Source: Prunus persica
Lineage: Eukaryota; Streptophyta; Magnoliopsida; Rosales; Rosaceae
DNA length: 64,000 nt
Direction: 5' to 3'
Assembly (NCBI RefSeq): GCF_000346465.2
Contig: NC_034009.1
Coordinates: 18,433,606 to 18,497,605 of the forward strand
Made by a program: the position numbers and the translations under genes. A model generated the notes under the pieces. It was given only the letters and a program-made list of their open reading frames with translations. It did not search any database and had not been told where the DNA came from. Below, piece after piece: positions 10,964 to 23,400 of this stretch (position 1 is its first letter; every line of letters begins with the position of its first letter).

Positions 10964-13058
10964 TAATACTCGAATACAAAAACTATAAGATAGTATAGTA
11001 ATAAATACGAGGTCAAACCCACAAGGACAGTTTCTAATATGTTCTAGTTATTTAACTCAGTTAATTTCTAATAGGGGTGGGCATCTCATTCGAATTATTC
11101 GCGTACCGACTATACCGTACCAACAGTTTGGTTTGGTTTGGTTTGGTTAAATAAATATTTTTTTAATTTTAATTATTCCGATCCAATCCGTACTGAGATG
11201 TTTGGTTTGGTTAATGGAAACAATATTCCTAACCCAATGAAAACCTATACCGATCTGATATTTATACTTATTCTATTATTTAAATACAAAATAAGAAACT
11301 AAAGATAAATACAATCAGCATTTTGTATCACCCCTTTATCACTACTGTATCACTTCTTTATCACCATTCTATCACTTCTTTATCACCTAGGTACTGTAGC
11401 ACTTTTTGGTCAGAGAGGAATTTATGAATTTCATATGTTTTCTAGTTTCGACCTTTGTCTCGTTGTTTATCTGTAACTTTCCAACCGTTGATCCAAATTT
11501 TATGTTCTTTATATGGTTGGATTCAGCATGAAAAACTAAAGATAACACTCAAATGTTCAAACAACAAACACAAGTGGCTCCCAGTAGATCTTGAGTATAT
11601 ATTGAATGATATAGTGACTAAGTTATTTGATTTCATACTTGGATGAATTAGACTACTGAATTTTTGTATTTTACGAGGATAATTTGGTGTATTTGTTCAA
11701 GAACTTATGTTATGTGAAAGTATTATAAATTGTATTTTTATTAGTATGTTTTTATTAAAGTACTACCTGCGTACTGAACCAATCCGAAGTCTACCAAAGT
11801 CTTTGGTTTGATTAATGGAAGAGAAAATGGTCTACCGATACCGAAGTCTTTGGTTTGGTTAACGGAAGAGCCTTCTACCGTTCCGAACTGATATGTGCCC
11901 AGACCTAATTTCTAATACTAGTTAACTCTAAATTTAAAGAACTTAAATACTAAAACAATCAAATAAGCAAAAGTGAGATTCGGTGTAAATCTGTATTGAA
12001 GATATGCAGAGATAAGAATAAATAAGACTAACGTTAATTTTCTGAGGAATCAAGATAGAAAACACTAAGGAAACGATTTCACCACTAGTAATACTATTTC
12101 AGTCATTAGTTATTCATTTCCAGATTGTCAGACATGCATTGAAGATCAGTTCTTACTTTAGTATGATTATCCATGTTATCTGGCTTTAATCAAGTATTTC
12201 TAACATGCAACCTAGTTGTGGTATCCAACTTAGATCAACTAATTAGAAACCCATTGGGAACAAAAAAGACTAAATGATCATGCAAACTCTAGACATGGTA
12301 TCTGCTTAGGCATTCACACTTCTTATTCACAGAGCAACTGTCAAGTTCCAGCATGGTATCTGCTCCAAACCTGCATCAAATAACCTATAGACAAATTCTA
12401 ATGGTGATCAATCATAATCTTTTGAATATAGGCACAATAAAACAGTGAATAAGAACTCAACCATATAATCTGAAATCTGGTTTTAAATAACTAAATAACA
12501 TGAAATATTCTTACTAGGGTTACATCGAATCCTTAGACTTGAAAGTTATTTACACATAATGTTTGTGCAACTCAAAAAGATATGGAAAACTGAGGTATAC
12601 ATGAGAGGGAGAAGAGAGAGAACTCTCTGAGATTACTTGAGAGCTCCGGGGCGTATTTTTATAGCTGGAAGACCTCTCTATTTATAGATGTTTTGCTGTA
12701 GCTCTGCCTCAACCCACTGCAATTGTTTATTCTTCATTGTTGTATCCACTTCTTGTTATTTACTTTTATGTTTGGGTCCAGCACTTTAGTCTTCTTTATT
12801 TATTTGCTGCTAGTGGTACAGCAACTCCAGGATTTGCTTTCTCTCTTCTTTTCCTCCAAAAGATAGTGGCACCTTGCATAATAATTTCTTTATTCCTCAC
12901 CACATGGCCATTGCAGTCTTTATTCACTCTTTTCCTTCAACAAGCAAATAATATCTCTAAAGTAACTGAAACAAACTAAATAATCATAAAATACTCAGAG
13001 TCTTAGCAAAACAATAAATATTAGAGGCATAAAGTTATGTATATTGAATTGTCTATCA
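10964..13058 (-). repeat. Dispersed LTR-like repeat, copy 1 (disrupted)
   Basis: Starts TAATACTCGAATAC and has AGTATAG...TACGAGGTC, shared with 37818 and 40210. It continues through the same order of motifs (a tract around TGGTATCTGCT, then GAGAGCTCC and CTCTATTTATAG) and ends near GTCTATCA at 13058. On the minus strand it would run TG...CA-like with a TATA box (CTATAAATAG) at 12677-12689, as in a solo LTR. No target-site duplication was found. The MITE at 11072-11907 is nested inside. Confidence 0.5.
11072..11907. mobile_element. Non-autonomous hAT element (MITE-like)
   Basis: Terminal inverted repeats TAGGGGTGGGCA (left) and TGCCCAGACCTA (right) are flanked by a perfect 8-bp direct repeat, ATTTCTAA, at 11064-11071 and 11908-11915. 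Both the TIR type and the 8-bp TSD are typical of hAT elements. The 836-bp body is AT-rich, has no transposase, and shows GGTTTGGTTTGGTT runs near the left end and CTTTGGTTTGGTTAA near the right. Confidence 0.85.
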
Positions 13059-13153
13059 GGGACCTATGGGTTTTCTTCACCTCTCATTTGGTACTCAACG
13101 TTTTGTAGGTGTGAGATCATATTTGGTTCTTTTGCTTCATAACAAGAGTTTAC

Positions 13154-13259
13154 CTAGTTCACGACCAGTAATGAATCACTCTGAATTTTGAGCTTTCGAA
13201 CTCCCATTGCCTTTGCAAGCTGAAGAATTGAAAGCCAAGCCTCATATTCGGTCACATTA
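13154..13259 (-). pseudogene. RNase H domain fragment of a retroelement
   Basis: The minus strand is open for about 35 codons: NVTEYEAWLSILQLAKAMG, then RKLKIQSDSLLVVN and a stop. EYEA and the SDS-L-VVN strand are the hallmarks of the second RNase H of gypsy elements and of related plant RNase H proteins. No RT or integrase was recognised beside it, so it is an isolated relic. Confidence 0.6.
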
Positions 13260-13262
13260 TGG

Positions 13263-14374
13263 AACTTTCAACAAGATTAGCCTCGTATCTGGAACTTTTG
13301 CATTTAATTTGGATTCGCAAAACACTGTTCCTGCTTTTGGGTTGTTTGCCTTCTTTGTATGGACCATAAAAGTGCAGTTGTCGTGACTCGTGAGAAGATT
13401 GTATCAAAGTACAGCTGAGGAACTTGTTCATGCCGCTGACAACTTGAAATAGATGTTCATGAATATTAGTGCAAGTGCAGTTGCAGCACTTCATGCCATA
13501 CCATGAATGCCGAGCAGCAGAATGGGCTACCTGTATAAATTTTACCACATTCATATATGTACATGCACTTAGAGAACAATTTCAAATAGCAGGACATGCT
13601 AAGGTTAAGCTGATTTTAAGGTAGTACAGCTACAGAGTTGACAACACATGGCTCAGTTTCCTTTACCCCTGCAGGTAAACAAGGACTTTGATAAACTTTT
13701 CCTAAAAAAGTATACACTTGTTCCAATTTAAGGCTTTAATCTCTCTGAGTCCCGGGAGAAGTTCAGATCATACAGTTAAAATTTATTTTTCTGTTTCTTC
13801 TGGTTGGTATTTTTTGTATTTCATGTAAGATTACATTCACTACATGTAAGTCAACTGCAGATTTTTGGCACAGACACCATTGCTAAGGTTTATGATCATC
13901 ACTTATCTAGTGAGGTCATAAGTGAGTAGACAGTAAATGAAAGTACACACTGATAAACGGAACAAAATTTCGGATCCATGTATTATTTCAATGTCTACCA
14001 GGTTAATGCTGATAAATGTACTTCAGCCGAACCTACGCATCTGTTACATAGTATGATACTTCTATGGTAGTGGTTGATTACAGTACATAGATGACGGTGA
14101 GACTTATGATGGACTGGTATACATGGACCTATAATTTTCTGATAAACGCATCTAATATTATCCAACACTCGGCAAAAGAATAGCAAATGGACTGGTATGC
14201 ATTAGGATAACGCATCTCATTCTCTTTAATGTTTTCACATAGAAATAAAATACAAGCACAGAACAGAATTCAAATGAACTTCGGATTAACATCAGGTAAA
14301 CCTGACAACTTATAGCCAACCAGTTACTTTTCAAAACCAACTCTCCACTGCCACTCTGAAAATAAGGATTGCCT
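13263..14374. other. Intergenic stretch 3' of the first NLR-like gene
   Basis: AT-rich, with no supported gene. It includes the presumed 3' UTR of the minus-strand gene ending at 14375. GATAAACG and TGGACTGGTATGCAT-like words recur near 14110-14210, suggesting a small local duplication, but nothing can be named. Confidence 0.4.
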
Positions 14375-16324
14375 TTAGAATTCCCATGTTTCCTTGGTCA
14401 TGGTTGTTTTCTCCTGCTTTTTAGCTTCACAATCTGCAACAAATGCCGGCGACATATTTATTAGATTCAATTTTTCAAAGGTACTAGATTTCAGCACTCT
14501 ATCTGGAACTGCTTTAAGGCTACTGCAGCATCGGATTTCCAATTCTTGGAGGTTCTTCATAGCTCCTTCTGCCACCTCCCATTCCTCTAGATTTTCCAGC
14601 ATCCATAGTCTCAGAACTCGAAGTGAACCAAACCCTCCTTCAGGGCAATCCATTTTTTTTCCAGTGTAAGAATTAGCCAAAAGCCTCAGCACGGACAAGT
14701 TTTTAAGCCGCGCTAGCTTTGGCATAGGATCATCCTCTAGTTTTGAGACTGATAAAGTTAGGACTCTGAGTTGAGGTGGGAATTCGAACTTTTCATTTAA
14801 CTTTGGTAATCTACCCAGCAAATAAACATGTGTGAGGTGCTGGAGATTCGCCAAAGACGGTAGATGGAGTGATGAAGGTTCGCCTATTTCATTCTTACAT
14901 CTCAACTTTAAGGACCTGAGGCCTGTTAGTCTTAAGATCCACTGGCCTATTCCTTCCGTGGAGATTGAGTGGCATGTGAGACCCAATTTTCTGAGATTAA
15001 CCAACCTGTTCAGACCATCCTTCACGGGGGTCTTCTTGTCCACCAATAACCCCCACAATGTCTGAAGTTGGGTCAGAGGATTAGTGCTATGTCTATGCAC
15101 AGACATGTCCAACCGAATATCATTCAAGTATAGATGCCGCAGAAGCTTCATTTTCCAAATGGTACTTGGGAGAGTTCTTATATAAGTGTGCTTGACATCC
15201 AGGGTCTCTAGGTAGGGTAGGTGCCCCACAGATGTAGGAAGAGCATCCGAGAAGGTCCACCTCAAACCCAGATACCTCAAGTGGTAAAGAAACCCCAGCT
15301 CTTCAGGCAACTGAGGTTTATAAACCCCTTCAAGATCAAGCACCCTAAGTAATGCATATCCTCTTTTACCAATAATCTTGCTCACAAACTTCCCAATTTG
15401 GATTGCTTGCAAATCCTTCTTTTGGGTGTTAAAGGAAATATAAGAGCGCAGATTTTTGACATAAAACTCAGTCTCACCTGGGTAGTCTTTAATGTCAGCA
15501 TGCTCAACCACACGACGAACTGCAAACTGGGGATCAGAGACTGATGATGCCGGTGCACGAGAAGCTAATTTCCCATGGATATAAAACAGACCAATTTCCT
15601 CAGCTTTGAGTGAAAGGACATGCCGAAGCTTTTCCGGCATACGGCATGTCTTTGCACTTCCATCTGACCTGAAACTAAACACAAGAATCATTTCTCTTCT
15701 CACCAGTTCTGCTAGATATTCCTCCACCAAATCCTCTGGAGACATTCCAGGCGACTGTTTCACAAATCCTTCTGCAAGCCATAGATGAAACAATCTTCTC
15801 ACGGGTATGTCCACTTCTTTTGGAAACATTCCCAGATACAGAAGGCAAGGCCTCAGGTGGGAGGGCAGGTCCTCAGGCAGATCATTTTGCTTTCGCAAAA
15901 TTGGCCCCTTGTCCATTGAGAGAGTAAGGCGCTGGTTTATTTGGCTAAACTTGGACATATAATCCGAGATTTTGCCTTCTATTTCTTTCATCTCGCTGCA
16001 GAGTTTCAGAGTAGCCTTCAGGCCTTCCAATGTCGCAATGTAGCCGATGAAGCTCGATCTCCTCCGTCGCGTTCTTTCGAGGACAAAAATGTCGACGAAG
16101 TCCTCCAAATCATACGCTATGCCCAGAAACTCTGCCATCCACTTCCTAACATCTTCGTAGCTTTCTTGTTTGCTTTCCGCATCTCTCAAGTATCTTTGCA
16201 TTTCTCTGAATCTTATTCTGAGGCCCTCAGCCTGATCTATCATCTCGTCGGAGATCGTCGATTCTTGAACCAGCATGTTGGTGAGTTTCTGCATCACAAC
16301 CGACACAACTACCTCAGCAGCCAT
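14375..16324 (-). CDS. CC-LRR protein: NLR with the nucleotide-binding core deleted
   Basis: Single open frame of 649 aa. Residues 1-140 are an Rx-type coiled-coil domain with the EDVID-like motif YDLEDFVD (71-78). At about residue 142-147 the protein jumps straight to NDLPEDLPSHLRPCLLYLGMFP, the RNBS-D/winged-helix part of NB-ARC. P-loop, kinase-2, RNBS-B and GLPLA, about 250 residues in intact relatives, are absent. The MHD position reads MPE (229-231). Leucine-rich repeats fill about 320-640 (LPTSVGHLPYLETLDV, LPSTIWKMKLLRHLYL). Intact relatives are cytoplasmic immune receptors that switch with ATP/ADP; this protein cannot bind nucleotide that way. The long open frame suggests a decoy, adaptor or recent pseudogene. 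The start is an MAAEVVVS Met typical of CC-NLRs. Confidence 0.85.
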   Translation of the reverse strand: MAAEVVVSVVMQKLTNMLVQESTISDEMIDQAEGLRIRFREMQRYLRDAESKQESYEDVRKWMAEFLGIAYDLEDFVDIFVLERTRRRRSSFIGYIATLEGLKATLKLCSEMKEIEGKISDYMSKFSQINQRLTLSMDKGPILRKQNDLPEDLPSHLRPCLLYLGMFPKEVDIPVRRLFHLWLAEGFVKQSPGMSPEDLVEEYLAELVRREMILVFSFRSDGSAKTCRMPEKLRHVLSLKAEEIGLFYIHGKLASRAPASSVSDPQFAVRRVVEHADIKDYPGETEFYVKNLRSYISFNTQKKDLQAIQIGKFVSKIIGKRGYALLRVLDLEGVYKPQLPEELGFLYHLRYLGLRWTFSDALPTSVGHLPYLETLDVKHTYIRTLPSTIWKMKLLRHLYLNDIRLDMSVHRHSTNPLTQLQTLWGLLVDKKTPVKDGLNRLVNLRKLGLTCHSISTEGIGQWILRLTGLRSLKLRCKNEIGEPSSLHLPSLANLQHLTHVYLLGRLPKLNEKFEFPPQLRVLTLSVSKLEDDPMPKLARLKNLSVLRLLANSYTGKKMDCPEGGFGSLRVLRLWMLENLEEWEVAEGAMKNLQELEIRCCSSLKAVPDRVLKSSTFEKLNLINMSPAFVADCEAKKQEKTTMTKETWEF

Positions 16325-16683
16325 GGATTCTATTTCCTTGTTATTAGTTTTCTTTCTTCCTCTTTCTTATACAAACATGTTGAATGGGTGGATTTGCACG
16401 GCCAAATGTTCTGACCAAGAAAGTGATTAACTCACTGTTTAACTTGGGCATTGAACATATTAATGCAGCAATATAATAAAATGGCGATTTCACTTTACCA
16501 AAATGAAAAAATGGCGAATTCACCTTACCAAAAGAAAAATAAAAGGGCGATTTCACAAATACTTTATGCTCCTGTTTGGTTAAAAGTATATTTTCAGTCT
16601 ACTCCAGTTGATACCCCGTGACACTCCGTAGTTTCCTTACTAATAGTAGACAAACACTTGTATTTAGAAAAAAGAAAAAGAAA

Positions 16684-16817
16684 AAGAATTTTCACTGGTT
16701 TAGTTGAGTTGATACCCGTGACATTTAATAGTTTCTTCACTAATAATTTAAAGAATTTTCACTGGTTTAGTTGAGTTGATACCCGTGACACTTGATAGTT
16801 TCTTCACTAATAATTTA
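16684..16817. repeat. 67-bp tandem duplication
   Basis: Two nearly identical units beginning AAGAATTTTCACTGG at 16684 and 16751. Both contain GTTGATACCCGTGACA and end TAATAATTTA. A more diverged partial unit (GTTGATACCCCGTGACACTC) lies just upstream near 16608. Confidence 0.85.
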
Positions 16818-18719
16818 GACTATCTTCGATTCAAAAAATAATGTAGACTATCACTTGAATAAAAAAATCAAAAAACAAAGAGACAACCAATTTTTTATTT
16901 TTGACTAAATAATATTCTTAATAATAGTGTAAGAAAGGATGGTACACTACCTTAACCAATTGGTCTTTCAATAAAGTATAAATAAATGTAGAAGATATAT
17001 AGACTTTTTATTTTTGGCTAGATAAATAGAGACTTAAGGAAGGATTGAGTTGGACTGAAGTCTATCCAATACCAGTGTACGTGCCAAAAGCGTTTGAGTG
17101 CTATTGGAGAACACTGCGATGCCCTAGTCCTTTTGCATGCTCATGTTCAGCTGTGATGTGTTACTTGTTGATTAAGAAAGGCTCATCTGGACTCTTAATT
17201 TAGGCTTGATGTTGCTCCTTTTCCTTGGATGTGTTAGGTGTGCCGCTATGAGTGTTTTACTCTTCTAGTAGAAAGAAAGAATGAGTAATCGAATGATGGA
17301 AAAATGGTGCTGCACTCGTGGATCTTAACCTTTAACCAAAGCCATTGTGCTCCAAGTGGGGAATTTGGCTTGGATAAGTTCTTTTCTATGCCTCAGTTAA
17401 TAGGACTTCAGTATTTCACTTGTTGCACAATAAAACTTGGAAGAAGTAACAACTTTAAAATGATATCGGACAGAGAACAAAATAAGAGTTTAAAGTTGTT
17501 GTGTTAGAAAGGTATTATATTGTTGCAAGAAAGCAAATGTGAATCTATTTAGACCAAACAACACTCCTTGGACACCACTATAATCTACTTGAGACAATAC
17601 AAAGAGTTCGATTGAGGTGCCACCAGTATTCACAATGCTTAAGAAAGCTTACAGATACGAGTTTGATCTTAGATAAACTAGAAAATGCAACTAGCTTATG
17701 AAAATCATACCAAGCACTGATGTTGGCAGAACATTTAAGATTACAAACAATAACCAATAATTCTAATCAGGAGTTGTCAATTATGAATTAATCAAAGTAT
17801 GTGTTTGGGAAAAGAAGAGAGTTCCAATCCGGAGTTATCAACTGGGGACTCAAAAGACAGAGAGAGGTTTGATTCAAATCTTAGCCACTGATTTGCTGTG
17901 AGATGTGTTTGGCAATTTGTTTGAGTTGAGTTGAGGGTATTGAAGTTAGTTCAAATAGGATGTTTTTTTTTTTGTTTTTTTTTTCTTGAGAGAAGTTGGT
18001 GTCCTCGAATCGAAACCTTTTCATCTTATTTATAGCCCTTTTGGTTTATGGGTTTTGTCCTCTTGGTAAAAGGGAATATCTTAATTATCGGTCTCTTCTT
18101 TGTAGCTAAGTTTGGTGGTTCTTTGGATCTCCCTCAATTTTTGCTCTTTTAGCTGGCCTAAACAGGTTGAAGAGGCCGATCTTCATGGTTTAACTCACAT
18201 TTAATGCAGTTGTCTTGCTCTCTTCTACCGTCTGACTTTCCATCAGTTGTCGAAGTCAGTTTTGAGTTGAAAATTAGATATTCGCGCTTTTACTCGAGTA
18301 ACAAAAACGATCTTTTGAGGTTCAACTAAAAACCTCTCACTAAACAAAAACATGGATCCTTGTTTATTTAAAGTAATGGCTTTCTTTCTGGGACCAATCA
18401 TAACATGACACGTTTTTCTGGCAATAAACTGATTTTATTTTGGTTTATGAAACCACTTATTTGATTTCTAAAAAATCGGTCGGACACAATTTGTCCGATG
18501 AGCTCCGCTTTTTCAGTTTGACCCATTTGTTCAATCAACCTCCTTTAAAGTTCCGTAAGTCCAATGGGCTTCTTGGGTTTTCGGTCATAAATTCTGTCGA
18601 GGCCCGATTATTTGATATTTGACATAGGTAACTGGGCTCCAATTGCTCAAAGGATCGGCCCATTGATCGTAAAAATTGGGCTGTGCTAATTTTGGTCCAA
18701 ACAACTAAAAAAACTTACC

Positions 18720-18870
18720 TAGTGCTGCTATCCCAACAATAATACACCGACAATTTAAATGTAACGAAAATAGTACTGTTTTATTATTCAACAAATAATA
18801 CAATGACACATAAAAAGTTATATCATGTGTCATCGTGTTATTGGCTTGCTGGAAAGTCTTTCTCATCCGA
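18720..18870. repeat. Degenerate MITE related to the hairpin at 57706
   Basis: ACAATGACACATAAAAAGTTAT ... TGTGTCATCGTGTTATTGG forms a diverged inverted repeat. It lines up with CAGTGACACGTGAAAAAGTTAT ... GTGCTATTGG at 57744-57790. The two appear to be copies of one foldback family. Boundaries are approximate. Confidence 0.5.
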
Positions 18871-19803
18871 TACGGTCCAGGAGAGCGAGCTGTGGACAAT
18901 TTAGGAAAGGCAAGTCCTTCAATGATTCAATCCCACATCACACAACCGTTCTGAATGGGCCTCTTTCTCCTTCGTCACTACTCTAATCATCAAAGTCTGT
19001 GCTCCACTCCACTTACTTCAGATCCGTGATAATGCTCGAAATATAGGTGCTTCTTCCACCTTTGCGCAGGCATGAGGATATCACTTTGGCAATTTTCCCA
19101 GATCCGGGTAATTTTCACAAGCTTTCTTTGATGCACAATTGTCTGTTCTACTATTTCTTTAGTTAAAGAAAGATTTAAAGAGAATCCTGGTTTTGGCAAT
19201 ATGAGTAGATTAACTGATAGAAATAGAAAAACACTTTGATATAATATGTTTGAATGAATCTGTAATTATTGTTGAGGTTGAATAACTAAATTAAATAAAT
19301 TATTTGAAATTTATGTATTTCTTCTTTTTGTTTGCCTTGTTAACTTATTTGGTTGTTTATGTTTCGAACATCAAATCCCATCCTTTTCCAGAATACAATT
19401 TAATGTATATATTTTCTATTCTTGTACTAGACCTTTGATTACACAGCTTTCTTTGATTACTTTTTATTCAACAATTGTGGTTCATGATCTCCTCCAACAA
19501 AGTAGAAACTGATTGCTGCTGGACTACTGGCTATTGGCTTTTGATTACTTGGGTTTCATGTTTATTTCTGTGTTGTTTTGGGGGTTGGGGATGGTGATGG
19601 GTTGTTTGTTTATTTTTCTTTCATTTCTGAATTTCTTTAACGTGTCCGTACTAAACGATAAAAATGTTTCATTGTGAAATATTGTAGTCAAGAGAGAGTT
19701 TATGTGCTAGACTTACAATGATGTATAAAGAACTCATAATTTGTTGGACTGCCTTCTGGATTTCCCAAGTTTCTCTAGCACGTTGAAACTTGATGTTTTT
19801 CTG

Positions 19804-20291
19804 GTAAATTTCAGTTTGGTACCCTGAACTTGCACTCTTAAGGCGTGTTTGTCCGTGCACTCTCAATTTTAACAATAAAGTACCCTATATTTGTAAATTT
19901 GTTGCAATGTAGTTCAGCTTAGAAATTATGATGGCTGTTAAAGAATCTGTTAAGTGATGATGTGGCAAACATGGGACCCGATTTATTAAAATCCAATTAA
20001 AAAATATATAAAAAACAAAAAAATATTATGAAATTGAAGGAAAGAAAACAGAAGGGGGGAGGGGGCCTGTGGTTGTGGGCTGGGGTTCTGGGTTCGTTGG
20101 GGCGGAATGTTTAAAGAAGGGGGTCCCACGTTTGCCACATCATCACTTAACAGATTCTTTAGCAACCATTCTAACGGTAGAACCACATTGCAACAAATTT
20201 ACAAACGTAGGGTACTTTATTGTTAAAATTGAGAGTGCTGGGACAAACACCCCTCAAGAGTGAGAGTTTAAGGTACCAAACTGAAATTAAC
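19804..20291. repeat. Long-arm foldback (MITE-like) element
   Basis: The left arm (19804-19980) and right arm (about 20105-20291) are inverted copies over some 180 bases, for example CTCAATTTTAACAATAAAG on the left and CTTTATTGTTAAAATTGAG on the right. Shared features include GGTACC near both ends and AAGTGATGATGTGGCAAAC internally. The centre is a purine/G-rich unpaired loop. It has no coding capacity and no clear target-site duplication. Confidence 0.8.
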
Positions 20292-20491
20292 CCTTTTACC
20301 ATGCTAACTCACTCACTTGTGGCAACGCAGAAACCTAAATTTCAATATAAAAATCTTGAGTACCATTCATCCCAGGCCTCACTTAACTCAGAGTGGTAGG
20401 GAACAGCTTCTCCTAGTCACAAAGTTGCTGCAGCTCGTTTTCCAATTTAAGCATTTGCAGCAGGGTTTCAAAATATAAGAGAAGCAGTGGA

Positions 20492-23400
20492 ATGGATTTT
20501 TATGTTATTTCTTTGTTTTGTGAGCACGTGAACCAGATTTTTGCACAAAATACAAATCTACTTGTTGGAGTTGAGGAAAGAGTGAGATTGTTTCATGCTG
20601 ATGTCAGACTGTTAGATTCCTGGTTTAGGGATCGTGAAGTTAGCAAGGAAGACAAGACATCGACCAAGTTTGTCATTTTCAATATCACAAAATTAATGAA
20701 TGATGCAGAGGATACAATTGACAAGGTTGTCATTAGTAAAATGAAGGTACATATGAGCAGTGGGGTAAGCAAGCTTCTGCATTGTACTTACCATTATGCG
20801 GTGCTTCGTGAAGCCTCTATCAAGTTAGAGCACATCAAGAATGAGGTCGAAAGTAACGTTCAGAAAGTCAAGTATTTTCTTCGCCTAAGTCCAAGGAAGA
20901 AGAAATTTGAAATTGAGATTGGCAAATTAATTGGGACAGATAAGCTCTATAAGGGTAAAAGGAAGGCTCGTGAATTTGTAACTCCTTTTGAAATTAGTGA
21001 GAACTATGGTGGAGCTTCATCCATTATTCAGTATGACATTGATGAAAGCGAGGAAATGCATTCAAGTAAATGGCTCAAAAACAATAATGAAGGCCAAGGT
21101 TCATCCAAGAGTGGGGGACCTGATTGGGGGATGTTTTACCAACTTGTGATGCAGGACTTGAAAAGCCACGTACTGATTTTGAAGAATCTTTTAAGAGAAA
21201 AAGAAGTTCTCGAAAAGGCAGATACATTACACTCATATATCTCTGAGCTCGAAAGGATTAATGATTTTCTTGAAATCTCTAATGAGCCAGAGAACAAAAA
21301 TGAAGTCAGGAATACATTTTTTATCCAAATTATGGAATTAATTTTCAAGGAAAAGATTGTAGTTAACTCCTTGTTCAAGAATATTACGAAGCAATCGACG
21401 GGACTGGCGAAATATTTCCATCAACGTCAATGTGCAGCAATGCTGAATCAGGCCTTCAGAAAAATAAATAGCATTAGAAATGAGATTAATGGGATAATAG
21501 ACAACTACAAGAAATATATGGGCAGATTGGAGGGTGAAATTGCGGAAATCCGGAGACCTTTGCTTGATCAGTCTCATATGGATGATATTAATACTGTGGG
21601 CTTGGACAATGAGGCTAGTAAACTAGTAAAGCAGCTCACATCCGGAAATTCACAGCTGGATTTGATTTCAATTGTTGGAATGGAAGGCATAGGCAAGACT
21701 ACTCTTGCCTGGAAAATTTACAATGATCAATCTATTAAAAATAATTTCGATTTGAGTGCTTGGGTTGATGTATCACGGGAAATCAGCTCTGATCAGTATC
21801 TGTTGGAATGCTTAGCAAAATGTATCATGCCAGGCAATAACCAGGAATTGCTTAGAATGCCCGAGGACGAGCTCACGAAGACGCTGTATGAACAGTTACA
21901 ACAGCAGAGGTATCTGATAGTCATGGATGATTTATATTCAGTAGAAGCATGGGATTATGTAAAACGCGTTATTCCAGACAATATGAATGGGAGCAGAATA
22001 TTGGTCACTACACGTCATCAACAAGTAGCTTCTTATGTAAGCAAGGGCCCTCTGTATTTTATGCATCCTCTCAGTGATGCAGATAGCTGGAAACTTCTAT
22101 CTGATCTGGCCTTCAGAGGATCAGAATGCCCTTCGACACTAGAGGAAATTGGATCACAAATTGCAAGAAATTGCCATGGAGTACCCCTTGCAATTGTGAT
22201 TGTAGGGAATTTATTGGCAGGTGAAGAGACTTGGGCACGTTACAGCTGGGTGTATAATAATACACCTAAATGTGTAATTGAGGGTAGTGAGAGAACATTT
22301 ATGACTTCGACCTTCAATTACTTGCCCCGTGAGTTGAGATTATGCTTTCTTTATTTCGGAATGTTCCCAGAACATTATGAGATCTCTGCCAAGCAATTAA
22401 TTCAGTTGTGGATTGCCGAGGGATTTGTTCATGAAACGGACAGCGTAGACATAGAGAATGTTGGGGAAAGTTACTTGGAGGAGCTCATCAATTTGGGTTT
22501 GGTCCAGGTGGTTGCGAGGAGGACAGATGATGGAGTGAAAACATGCTGTGTACTGGGTCTTTTGCGAGAATTCTGCATTTGGCAGGGTGATGAGATTTAT
22601 AACTTTTTTAAGACCACCTTCAACAGAGAACATATGTTTTGGAGGCAGACACGAAGACTTGCCATCAGCGAAACGGTTCCCGAGAATTTTTCTGACTACC
22701 TAGATCATATTTCTTCTACCATTCGCTCTTTTCAATTGTATGGCACTAGAAGTTTTCTATCCACAATGCAGCAGCACTTAATTATCCGGAAGTTAAAGAT
22801 GCTGATGGTGTTAAATCTAGGTTCTCTTGTAGTGCTTCAACTTCCTCATGCACTTTGGGAGCTTCATAATCTGAGGTACTTGCGGATTAACGCTCCAAAA
22901 CTCCAACACATTCCGTTCTCCATATGTGGGCTTTTTAATTTGCAAACGTTAGACATGAGAGAATCGTGTATACACCAGCTACCAGGTGGGGTTTGGAAGA
23001 TGCAATGGCTTCGACATCTTCACTTCAAAGAACTGAGAATTAAACCTGGCCCAGGTAGTAGGAATAGTACTCTCTGCCCTCTCAAATCATTATCAGGTTT
23101 ATATGCCGACAGAGCAGCCAGGCTTTTTATGGTGAAGGCCAAATTTGGTAATGTAAAGAAAATAGGATTCAATGGCCCTTCTAGAGAGGTAACATCAGAA
23201 TTTTTGCAAAGTCTTGACCATCTGAACCACCTTCAGACATTGAAGGTAGTATCACCTGTTGATCTTCCAGATTCAATTGTATTCCCATTGACCCTCACCA
23301 AGGTTACTCTGCAAGAAACTGAGCTCCAATCTGTTGATATCCAAACCCTGGAAAAGCTTCCAAACCTTGTGATACTTAAACTACAACAACATTCCGTCAC

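Larger units (their letters stand above)
16325..19803. other. Intergenic region between the first and second NLR-like genes
   Basis: AT-rich with no convincing gene. It contains a 67-bp tandem duplication, poly-T runs near 17961-17985 and a decayed MITE near 18720-18870. A minus-strand TATA-like sequence (GCTATAAATAAG, 18025-18036) in a region organised like a solo LTR (about 17590-18710) suggests a decayed retroelement, but no termini were found. Confidence 0.45.

Noticed and set aside
12737..12979. Hydrophobic 80-aa ORF
   Set aside because: Lies in the T-rich leader side of an LTR-like repeat; composition explains the hydrophobicity and no homology was recognised.
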